Source of the DNA: Thermoplasmata archaeon
GTDB lineage: Archaea; Thermoplasmatota; SW-10-69-26
Direction: 5' to 3'
DNA length: 9,706 nucleotides
NCBI GenBank assembly: GCA_003561665.1
Contig: PWVY01000075.1
Span: 1 to 9,706, forward strand
Positions within the stretch are counted from its first letter, which is position 1. Every line of letters starts with the position of its first letter. Shown here one piece after another: positions 1 to 5,974 of the stretch. The notes under the pieces were generated by a model. It did no database searches. It saw only the letters and a program-made list of their open reading frames with translations, and had not been told where the DNA came from. The translations under genes were made by a program, and so were the position numbers.

Positions 1-1536
1 CATGTACGCATGACCGTACCGCTGGCTTGAACCCACCACGTTTAGCCGCTTCTCGGGAGAGTACGATGAAGGAGCCGACGAGGGAACGATCCTCTCCGCC
101 GCCGCCTTCAACACGTCACGGCTACCGCTCCCATGCTGTGCGGCTTCCTTGGGACGCCAAGCCGTCGAGGAAGGCACGCCCCAAGCATCCGCCACTTCAC
201 GATGCAAGCGCTTCCCCATCGAATCGGAGCCTCCATCGAGAAGGAACCGCAACGGTATCCGCTCAGCCGCGTTCACAACCTCAGGATCCAGGAAAGGGAC
301 ACGCAACTCGACGCTGTGAGCCATGCTGACCCGATCCTCCCGCTCCAGCGTCTCCTTGAAGAGCAAGTCACGATCTTCCCGCATCCGCCCCCGCAGCCCT
401 TCCTCTCCCTCTTCTGCAAGCACGCTCGGGTACCACGCATACCCTGCGGTCAGCTCGTCTGCTCCCTGCCCGGTCAACAGGACGCGATACCCTTGCTTGC
501 TCGCTTCTTGGCAGACAGCGAACAACGGTAGGGCGGTTTCGACATGGAGCTGGTTGCGGGCCTCTGTCGCTTTCACCAAAGTCTCCAGCCACGAGGCGAC
601 CGCCTCTGGGTTAAGCTCAGCAACACGAAGGTCAAGCCCCATATCGTCCGCTGTTCGTTTGGCAGCCTCTACGTCTGGAGACCCTGGAATCCCAGCAACC
701 CAACACGTTGGGTCAGCCCCTAACCTTTCGACGCCAGCGGCTACGAGCGCGCTATCGACGCCTCCGCTAAGAACCACGACGGGGTCCTCTACGCCTTGGA
801 TCCTTTTCTGGATAGCAGACTCCAGTGCTTCTTCGTACAGGTCTAAGGCGGCCTTACGTGTTCTCGCTTGAGCCGCGCGTGGCTGAAGGGAGGTCAGCTC
901 CGAGCGTGTTCGCACAGCCTGACGTGTCAACGTGACGATGCTGTTGGGGGGAACGCGGTGGGCTGTAAGACCGATGTCCCAGAGTGCTTTCTGTTCGCTT
1001 GCGAACGCGTATCCATCCTCTCCGTGAGCGTAGTAAAGCGGTTTCACACCCATGGGGTCACGCGCAAGGATGGCTTGGTCCTCATCGAGTACCGCGATCG
1101 CGTATTCTCCATCGATCACCTTCAAAGCTTTTTGAACCGCATCCGTGAGTGTGTTCTCATGGGTTCGCTGGGCTTCGATGACGTGGGGGACGATGGCCGC
1201 GTCCGAATCGTGGGCGAGATCATGCTTGGGTTCTAGGCGGGATCGGATCTGCTCGTGGTTCCAGATCTCTCCGTTGAAGGCAGCGATGAATCGGTGGTCG
1301 CAGTCGTGGAGGGGTTGATCTCCTTCTTGGCCGGTTATCGCGAGGCGTAAGTGCCCCAGGATGGCGCCCTCAAGGTTCTTCGTGGGGAGGGACTCGGGGT
1401 GCGTTGCGTGGTGGCGTTCGTGGAGGTTCGCGATGCCGGCTTGATCGGGGCCTCGGTGCGTCGTAGAACCCATCATGGCCGTGACGAGCGCGGCGTTGTC
1501 GCGGTTGGGGAATCGGGCTCCTAGGATTGAGCACAT
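1..1536 (-). CDS. asnB: Asparagine synthetase, glutamine-hydrolysing (AsnB type), 3' end cut by window
   Basis: Reading the minus strand from 1536 gives 512 residues with no stop before the window edge; the last 20-50 residues are probably missing. The start is firm: the protein begins MCSILG, with Cys2 as the glutaminase nucleophile after Met removal. Other class II amidotransferase residues are the RGPD motif (28-31), Arg64 and NGEIWNH (88-94). The synthetase half has the PP-loop ATP motif SGGVDS (257-262), GIPGSPD (282-288), SVELRVPFLD (408-417) and WRPKEAAQHGSG (460-471), all matching the order in E. coli AsnB. The family makes asparagine from aspartate, ATP and glutamine in the cytosol; relatives in surface-glycan clusters amidate other substrates. 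One oddity is GQGADE (356-361), where E. coli AsnB has GEGSDE and Glu is the proposed general base. The gene is divergent from the sulfotransferase. No convincing Shine-Dalgarno lies just upstream (GGAGGG is about 20 nt away), so a leaderless or short-leader transcript is possible. Confidence 0.93.
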   Translation of the reverse strand, partial: MCSILGARFPNRDNAALVTAMMGSTTHRGPDQAGIANLHERHHATHPESLPTKNLEGAILGHLRLAITGQEGDQPLHDCDHRFIAAFNGEIWNHEQIRSRLEPKHDLAHDSDAAIVPHVIEAQRTHENTLTDAVQKALKVIDGEYAIAVLDEDQAILARDPMGVKPLYYAHGEDGYAFASEQKALWDIGLTAHRVPPNSIVTLTRQAVRTRSELTSLQPRAAQARTRKAALDLYEEALESAIQKRIQGVEDPVVVLSGGVDSALVAAGVERLGADPTCWVAGIPGSPDVEAAKRTADDMGLDLRVAELNPEAVASWLETLVKATEARNQLHVETALPLFAVCQEASKQGYRVLLTGQGADELTAGYAWYPSVLAEEGEEGLRGRMREDRDLLFKETLEREDRVSMAHSVELRVPFLDPEVVNAAERIPLRFLLDGGSDSMGKRLHREVADAWGVPSSTAWRPKEAAQHGSGSRDVLKAAAERIVPSSAPSSYSPEKRLNVVGSSQRYGHAYM

Positions 1537-1584
1537 AGGGTTCGGCTGGGGCTTACCCTCCGTATCTCTAATGCGTTTCTTGCG

Positions 1585-1606
1585 CCCGAACATCTGATAA
1601 TTCGGG
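1585..1606. promoter_or_regulatory. Inverted repeat in the divergent intergenic region, candidate operator/shared promoter
   Basis: CCCGAA at 1585-1590 and TTCGGG at 1601-1606 are perfect inverted arms around a 10-nt AT-rich core (CATCTGATAA). The site lies near the middle of the 159-nt gap (1537-1695) between the divergent asparagine synthetase and sulfotransferase genes. The core and right arm contain TATA-like strings on both strands (GATAATT on plus, AATTATC on minus). Read toward the asparagine synthetase, a TATA box here would give a leader of about 35 nt; read toward the sulfotransferase, about 70 nt. A second weak minus-strand candidate, ATTAGAGATA at about 1573-1564, would give a nearly leaderless asnB transcript. 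No small gene is evident in the gap. The repeat is seen directly; the operator and promoter roles are inference. Confidence 0.4.
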
Positions 1607-1682
1607 TAGATTGAGGAGTCATGGGGTGGTTGGTTGCTGCTACCTTCGATGTTTGTGGATTGTGAGGGGAGCGGTGTGGTTC

Positions 1683-1688
1683 GAGGTG
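1683..1688 (+). promoter_or_regulatory. Ribosome binding site that selects the TTG start of the sulfotransferase
   Basis: GAGGTG pairs well with the 3' end of 16S rRNA and lies 7 nt before the TTG at 1696. The in-frame ATG at 1708 would be 19 nt away and would leave almost no residues before the P-loop. The site therefore favours TTG 1696. Confidence 0.6.
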
Positions 1689-1695
1689 GCTTGTT

Positions 1696-2613
1696 TTGGA
1701 ATTGATCATGCAGGGCGTGTTTCGTTCGGGTACGACGATCGTGTTCGAGTGTTTGCGTCGTGACCCGGAGGCGGTTTCGTTCTATGAGCCGTTGCATCCG
1801 GACTTGGGAACGCTTGTGAGCGCGGCTTGGCGGGGGTTGGATGAGCCGGAGAAGAGCGAATTGTTCCGAGAGTATGTTGATGTGCGGGAGGAGGCGTTGG
1901 GCCGGTTCGATCCCGCGTTCGCCTACGATTATGCCGTGCTCTCTCAGGGGGAGAAGGCGAGTGAGTTGGAGGCGTACTTGGAGATGTTGGCGTCGTCAGC
2001 GGATCGGGTCCGTTTGCAGTTCAATCGAGCCTTTTGGATGGTGCCCTGGTTGGGTGATGTGTTCCCGGAGGTGTTTTTCTTGCACATCGTCCGGGATCCC
2101 CGATCCGTGGTGTATTCGCAGATGCGTCGTCGGCCGGAGCATCGATCGGTGGCGTTGGTTGGGGGTGGCTCGGATCAGGCTCCGACTGCCGTCTTCTCGC
2201 AGCGGGCGGATCACTCGTATTATTACGCGGATCGGTACTTGTCCATCGCGCGGGAGGCCTCGCGTGTCCAGGAGGTGGTGGATGATGTGGAGGGGGCTCC
2301 GTTCGTGCGGGGGTTGGCGTTGTGGGCTGCCCAGGTGGGGGTTTGCCATCGGGAGGGGCAGAAGGTGTTCGGGGATCGGTACCGTGCGGTGACGTATGAG
2401 CGGTTCGCGCGGGAGCCTGGGCGCGTTTTGGAGGAGGTGTATGAGAGGTTGGGGCGATCGTGCCCGGTGGAGGTGCTTGGTTTCGCGGAGGAGACGGTGT
2501 ATGAGCCCAAGCCTCAGCCGTGGGAGGAGGATGGGGGGATGGCAAAGCGGTTCGAGGAGGGGTTCAGGAAGGCGGGGATCGGTGAGGTGGCAGGAGCGTT
2601 CGGGTATGTGTGA
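1696..2613 (+). CDS. Sulfotransferase family protein (PAPS-dependent fold)
   Basis: This 305-residue protein has the two PAPS-binding signatures of the sulfotransferase fold. The 5'-phosphosulfate loop is GVFRSGTT at 7-14, directly after a short beta strand. The 3'-phosphate motif is HIVRDPRSVVYSQ at 130-142, with Arg133 and Ser137 as the expected ligands. A YRAVTYERFAREP stretch (229-241) matches the conserved 'YE-L---P' element. Length fits a single-domain cytosolic sulfotransferase (Sulfotransfer_1 or _3 type), which moves sulfate from PAPS to a hydroxyl or amine of a sugar, lipid or small molecule. There is no signal peptide or TM segment, and the substrate cannot be read from the sequence. 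TTG 1696 is chosen from the GAGGTG site 7 nt upstream; the frame is closed by a TGA at 1663. Third codon positions are almost all G or T, unlike the genes after 2700. The gene is divergent from asparagine synthetase and may be cotranscribed with the gene that follows 34 nt later. Confidence 0.85.
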   Translation: MELIMQGVFRSGTTIVFECLRRDPEAVSFYEPLHPDLGTLVSAAWRGLDEPEKSELFREYVDVREEALGRFDPAFAYDYAVLSQGEKASELEAYLEMLASSADRVRLQFNRAFWMVPWLGDVFPEVFFLHIVRDPRSVVYSQMRRRPEHRSVALVGGGSDQAPTAVFSQRADHSYYYADRYLSIAREASRVQEVVDDVEGAPFVRGLALWAAQVGVCHREGQKVFGDRYRAVTYERFAREPGRVLEEVYERLGRSCPVEVLGFAEETVYEPKPQPWEEDGGMAKRFEEGFRKAGIGEVAGAFGYV

Positions 2614-2630
2614 TATGTGAGGGTGTGTGC

Positions 2631-2636
2631 GGAGGT
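2631..2636 (+). promoter_or_regulatory. Ribosome binding site favouring ATG 2648
   Basis: GGAGGT lies 11 nt before the ATG at 2648. It is inside the reading frame if the upstream GTG at 2627 is used, which argues against that GTG. A second, weaker candidate (GGTG at 2681-2684) precedes the in-frame ATG at 2690, so a start there cannot be excluded. Confidence 0.45.
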
Positions 2637-2647
2637 TTCGTGTTTCT

Positions 2648-4378
2648 ATGGACCAAAACGGTTTCTATGAGCGGTGTTTTGGTGGGTGTATGCTTTCGAA
2701 CCGCGCGCTCGAGGATGTCCTTGGCCTTGATGGCCCTGTCACGGTGGACCCCAGGGAGCTTGCCAAGGGTCTTCGCATCACGAGGTTCCCTTTGGATACG
2801 CAGCAGACCTCCCCGCAGGAGGAAGCGTTCGCTGAGGAGTTGATGAACGCGTTCGAGGAGTCTGGATGCGAGGTTGTCCCGTACGAGGACACGCTCACGT
2901 CTTTGTCGTTCGACGTAGCGTTCAAGTGGTTCAAGCGTGCGGCGCTTCGAACGTTGAAGAGTCCATGGTCGAGTTTGACCGGGAGCGATGCGGAGGCATC
3001 GTACAAGGACGCCAAGCGGCCTACGCTTCGGGCCCTCTTCGATGTGCGTTTGGGTGATCTGATCAAGCCAGGTCACACGGTCTTGAACGTGGGGGACGGC
3101 CAGGCGGGGAACCTGCCCGTGGATTACATGGCCGACTTCCAGGACATCAACGTTCTAACGGTCATCGATAAGCCTGATCACGTCGAGAAAGAGATGCCCT
3201 TCACGGAGCACTACGAGACCGCCATCGAGCTCTTCGCGCATCACATGACGCACGTCGTGGTCGGTGTCGACGATGATGCGTGGTTCCTGTACAACTTCAA
3301 CGGGTCGCATCCCTTCTACGAGCGGGAGGGACCCATCACCGAGCAAGTGCTTCGCTCGTTGGTTCCCAAACTTGCTGCACCCATCCGACCCCCCAATCTT
3401 TCCAACTTCATCGTGCAGGAGGAAGCCTTCGATCCCACGGACGATGATCACGCTCCCATCGTGGACGAGATGGTCACCAGCGCGAACGTGCTGGACGACT
3501 CGGGCTTGTACCCGCCCGGCAAGGATTTGGAGGAGTTGGACTGGCGCAACGAGTTCTACCGATGGGCCGGTAAGATCCACCTCGACGATCGGACCGGCAT
3601 GAGTTACGGGTTCCTGGCACGGCAGATGCCCACTGAGCTCTCGCCCGTGTGGACGCTGGACGATGCCTCCTCGGTGCTGGATGCATCCCCGCCCGAGCCC
3701 GGCACGACGACACGTCACGAGGAGGGCTTGTTCGCGACGCTGGATACGGCCCTTGGGCCCCGCGTGTTGCGGGTTCCCCCGGTGCGCGTGATGACGCTTC
3801 GAAGCGGTTGCGATAAGACCAACCCCGACCCGGAGACGGACCTGGTCATGCTCGGCCTTGAGGACGGTCAGATGATCATGGAGACCCCCAAAGGGACCCT
3901 CGTGGAGGACGGGTACCGCCCAAGCTTCGACACGAAGGTCATCCTCGCGCACGCCGTCGGGAACGCGATGGTCGCCAGCGTGCTCGAACACGAGCGCGAC
4001 GATGCGCTCTTCGCTAACCAACTCAAGACGGATGGCATGGCGCTTGCGCACTGGCACGGGTACGTGAACCCGGAGCATGTGCTGGACGGTTGGCACGTGC
4101 ACGGTGCCGACAAGCTTCCCGTCTCTTGCGGGACCCCGCACGCGGGCATGTTCGCGCTTGAGGGCAAACTTGCCTCGTTCAACGACGCCCTTGCGAACGA
4201 TGGGGAGTTCCTCGGGGATGTGCACATCGAGCCTCAGCACGGGACCAACCTGACGCATCACACGCTCGAGGACATCGGTCGCTACTTGACGAAGAGCGAC
4301 GAGGTCGCGGGCCTGGGCAACAAGCACCTCGACGTGTACAAGAAGCAAGCCAAGAAGCGCGCGAAAGCCCCAGCGTGA
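2648..4378 (+). CDS. Large soluble protein of unknown function, His-rich C-terminal third
   Basis: I do not recognise this 576-residue protein. It is a genuine gene: it is long, its codon use matches the neighbours over most of its length, GGAGGT precedes the ATG, and its amino acid composition is balanced and protein-like. It has no signal peptide or TM segment, so it is probably cytosolic. It is acidic apart from a short basic tail (KKQAKKRAK, near 565-573). Notable stretches are VLNVGDGQAGN (145-155), an AHHMTHVVVGVDDDAW segment (197-212), FNGSHPFYE (217-225) and a C-terminal third rich in His: AHWHG at 467-471, WHVHG at 482-486, one Cys at 494, His498, then His526, 531, 537 and 538. That clustering could bind metal, but no known catalytic motif is visible. 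No kinase, methyltransferase or nucleotidyltransferase signature was found. It follows the sulfotransferase by 34 nt and ends before a new promoter, so it more likely belongs with the sulfotransferase unit than with the MoxR operon. Confidence 0.8.
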   Translation: MDQNGFYERCFGGCMLSNRALEDVLGLDGPVTVDPRELAKGLRITRFPLDTQQTSPQEEAFAEELMNAFEESGCEVVPYEDTLTSLSFDVAFKWFKRAALRTLKSPWSSLTGSDAEASYKDAKRPTLRALFDVRLGDLIKPGHTVLNVGDGQAGNLPVDYMADFQDINVLTVIDKPDHVEKEMPFTEHYETAIELFAHHMTHVVVGVDDDAWFLYNFNGSHPFYEREGPITEQVLRSLVPKLAAPIRPPNLSNFIVQEEAFDPTDDDHAPIVDEMVTSANVLDDSGLYPPGKDLEELDWRNEFYRWAGKIHLDDRTGMSYGFLARQMPTELSPVWTLDDASSVLDASPPEPGTTTRHEEGLFATLDTALGPRVLRVPPVRVMTLRSGCDKTNPDPETDLVMLGLEDGQMIMETPKGTLVEDGYRPSFDTKVILAHAVGNAMVASVLEHERDDALFANQLKTDGMALAHWHGYVNPEHVLDGWHVHGADKLPVSCGTPHAGMFALEGKLASFNDALANDGEFLGDVHIEPQHGTNLTHHTLEDIGRYLTKSDEVAGLGNKHLDVYKKQAKKRAKAPA

Positions 4379-4387
4379 CACGTCACG
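4374..4387. promoter_or_regulatory. Short dyad upstream of the MoxR-operon promoter
   Basis: CGTGAC at 4374-4379 and GTCACG at 4382-4387 are perfect 6-bp inverted arms separated by 2 nt. The dyad overlaps the stop codon of the upstream gene and ends 24 nt before the TATA box at 4411. That is a plausible place for an activator or repressor dimer. With such short arms in GC-rich DNA it could also be chance. No T-run follows, so it is not a convincing terminator. Confidence 0.3.
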
Positions 4388-4410
4388 TTCGAAGGACCCC
4401 TCGACAAAGC

Positions 4411-4419
4411 CTTTATACT
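4411..4419 (+). promoter_or_regulatory. Archaeal-type TATA promoter of the MoxR-DUF58 operon
   Basis: CTTTATACT is the best TATA box seen in the window, and the A-rich ACAAAG just upstream (4405-4410) fits a BRE position. Counting about 25 nt downstream puts transcription start near 4440, giving a leader of about 10-15 nt before the ATG at 4455. A bacterial reading would need a -35 about 17 nt upstream of TATACT; the only similar hexamer (TCGACA, 4401-4406) is 7 nt away. The region stands out as AT-rich between two GC-rich genes. Confidence 0.6.
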
Positions 4420-4454
4420 GCCAGGCGGAACGCGGGGGTGTTGATGGGAGGTCC

Positions 4455-5072
4455 ATGAACCCGACGACGCGCGTGATCACGGTCCTTGCAGGCGCCATCG
4501 TGCTCGTGGCTCCCGTCGTGAACACGGTGCTCGACGAGACGCTTGCAAGCGCGGATCGCTCCCCCTTCCAGGAGACCGACTGGCGCGTGGATCCTCCCGA
4601 TGGGGATCCGCCGGATGATCCTCCTGAAGGGGATGAGGACAACCCGCTTGAGGAGGAGCGCGAGGGAGGGCCCACGTCCCAGTGCGAGATCGAAGAACAC
4701 CTCGTAGCCGGCTGGCACCATCCTTCCCCCGAGGAAGACCCCGCGCAAGCTGTCCAGAACCGCACCGCTTCGAGCACGCAAACCTTCACCGTCACGGAGG
4801 ACACGATGGGGTTGGGCATCCATCTTGAAGCCACGAACGTGACCGGGGCCCTCGAGGCCAGCGTCTACCCGCAAGGGGACCGAAGCCAAGCCCCTTTCTA
4901 CGAGCAACGCTCCAACATGATCCTTGAGAACATGGAAGCAACGAGCACTGTTTCACAGGACGATTTGACCTTGGGCACCTGGGAAGCTCTCCTGAATCAC
5001 TGGGAGTCGAACCATGAGGAGCTCACGTTCATCGTCGTTGCTTTCACGTGCATCCAGGAGGAAAACGCGTGA
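4455..5072 (+). CDS. Exported or membrane-anchored acidic protein, first gene of the operon
   Basis: This 205-residue protein has an N-terminal signal or anchor: a short basic start (MNPTTR) then a hydrophobic stretch at about 7-26. It is followed by an extreme Asp/Glu/Pro linker (about 46-70) and a compact, probably beta-rich domain (about 75-202). That domain has only two cysteines, Cys77 and Cys199, near its two ends, which would suit a disulfide outside the cell. NRT (102-104) and NVT (128-130) are possible N-glycosylation sequons. No known family is recognised. GGGAGGT at 4446-4452 is only 2 nt from the ATG, unusually close; the next in-frame GTG is too deep in the hydrophobic segment to be preferred. 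The gene lies just after the TATA box and its stop overlaps the next start (GTGA), so it leads the operon. Role is unknown; an extracytoplasmic sensor or substrate of the MoxR complex is only inference. Confidence 0.8.
   Translation: MNPTTRVITVLAGAIVLVAPVVNTVLDETLASADRSPFQETDWRVDPPDGDPPDDPPEGDEDNPLEEEREGGPTSQCEIEEHLVAGWHHPSPEEDPAQAVQNRTASSTQTFTVTEDTMGLGIHLEATNVTGALEASVYPQGDRSQAPFYEQRSNMILENMEATSTVSQDDLTLGTWEALLNHWESNHEELTFIVVAFTCIQEENA
5056..5061 (+). promoter_or_regulatory. Ribosome binding site that decides GTG 5069
   Basis: AGGAGG lies 7 nt before the GTG at 5069. It falls inside the frame if the upstream GTG at 5048 is used, so GTG 5069 is the likely start. That start overlaps the previous stop codon as GTGA. 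Confidence 0.7.
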
Positions 5073-5974
5073 CGCTTGCCCAGCGCCTTGGCCTTCGCGA
5101 GGCTCCAGGGTACGTTCCCCTCGCGTTCGTCGTGACCGCGTTCGCCATCGGGGCCCAAGCCGCCCTGTTGCTTCAAAGCGTGACCGGCGCCGGGTACCCC
5201 CCTCCAGGTCAGTCCTTCCTCGCGTGGTCCTCGCTAATCGTCATCGTTGCAAGCCTACTCCTCAACGTTCCCCTGGATCCTCTCCAACGCTTCATGCGGA
5301 GAACCCTACGCCTGATCCGAAGCCCCTTCCAACGGCGATCCGTGATCCTTGAACCGCATCCAGATCAACCACGGGTCCCGATCGTGGATGGCGCCAACGG
5401 GGGGGATGCCCTCCCGCGTCTTTCCGCTCGAATCCACTCCCCCCTCGCCGCGGGCCCCGTGGTGGCTCCCAACGAGACCCTGCCCGTGACCGTGGAAGCC
5501 GAGCCTGAAGCGCTTGCCAGCGAATTGATGGTGACCTTCGATGTGCATGGTCCCATCCGTACGCGCCGGTTCACGCGGCAGATGCAGGGAACGCGCATCG
5601 TGGAGGGGGTCTCCTTCGAGGAAGGAGGCGGGTTCGAGGTGCACGTCGAACTCTCGCATCCAGATGCGGAGGATGTCGCTGAAACGCTCTCCGGTCGCGT
5701 GGCCTCCTACCGTGAGGAGACGGCTCGCCTGTTCGAATCCTTCAAGGAGGGCTTGGCCAAGGCGGGGTTCGATGTGGGCCCGCAAAGCACGCCTCGGGAG
5801 GTCTGCCAAGCGCTTCAACGTGAGAAGGCTGCGGATGCGTCCACGCTGGCTGACCTCGCGGTGGAACTCGAGGTCGCGTTGTACGGGGATCAGGAGATTC
5901 AGCGGTCGACGTACGAGGTGATTTACACCGCGCTCGAGCGTGTGAACGTGCCTGATCGGGAGGGTGGGGCATGA
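5069..5974 (+). CDS. Two-TM protein with beta-rich domain and DUF4129-like C-terminus
   Basis: The protein has 301 residues from GTG 5069. It has a TM hairpin (about 16-37 and 48-67), then a strongly basic segment (74-90, many Arg). A beta-rich, Ig-like stretch follows at about 115-205. The helical C-terminal region (about 214-293) resembles DUF4129: an aromatic/charged helix, GFDVGPQSTPREV at 233-245 (family pattern 'GL-x-P-x-TPREF'), then a helix ending ELEVALYGD (266-274), equivalent to the usual 'E-ARYG'. DUF4129 domains are often encoded beside MoxR and DUF58 genes or fused to transglutaminases; their biochemical role is not settled. The uncharged loop between the helices and the Arg-rich stretch after TM2 predict that both soluble domains are cytoplasmic. 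Each junction with its neighbours is a 4-nt overlap, implying translational coupling. The DUF4129 assignment is by pattern only. Confidence 0.8.
   Translation: MTLAQRLGLREAPGYVPLAFVVTAFAIGAQAALLLQSVTGAGYPPPGQSFLAWSSLIVIVASLLLNVPLDPLQRFMRRTLRLIRSPFQRRSVILEPHPDQPRVPIVDGANGGDALPRLSARIHSPLAAGPVVAPNETLPVTVEAEPEALASELMVTFDVHGPIRTRRFTRQMQGTRIVEGVSFEEGGGFEVHVELSHPDAEDVAETLSGRVASYREETARLFESFKEGLAKAGFDVGPQSTPREVCQALQREKAADASTLADLAVELEVALYGDQEIQRSTYEVIYTALERVNVPDREGGA

Noticed and set aside
27..871. Plus-strand open frames over the first 870 bases
   Set aside because: They are opposite the asparagine synthetase gene, whose motifs are clear, and their translations are Arg/Ser/Pro-rich with no domain.
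2021..2545. Minus-strand open frame opposite the sulfotransferase
   Set aside because: The translation is almost only Pro, Thr, Ala and Arg, as expected from the complement of a G/T-rich gene.
2627..2629. GTG 2627 as start of the 2648-4378 gene
   Set aside because: The best ribosome site (GGAGGT, 2631-2636) would lie inside the frame, and only a weak GAGGG 3 nt away precedes this GTG.
4401..4419. Bacterial sigma70 promoter from TCGACA and TATACT
   Set aside because: The hexamers are 7 nt apart instead of about 17. An archaeal TATA box fits the position better.
3155..4834. Long open frame of 559 codons on the minus strand
   Set aside because: It lies opposite the unknown 576-residue gene and runs across the TATA region into the exported-protein gene. 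Its translation is low-complexity in places and lacks any family motif. The plus-strand genes have ribosome sites and sensible domains, so this is an antisense shadow in GC-rich DNA.
5048..5050. GTG 5048 as start of the DUF4129-like gene
   Set aside because: The strong AGGAGG (5056-5061) lies after it and 7 nt before GTG 5069, which also gives the usual stop/start overlap.
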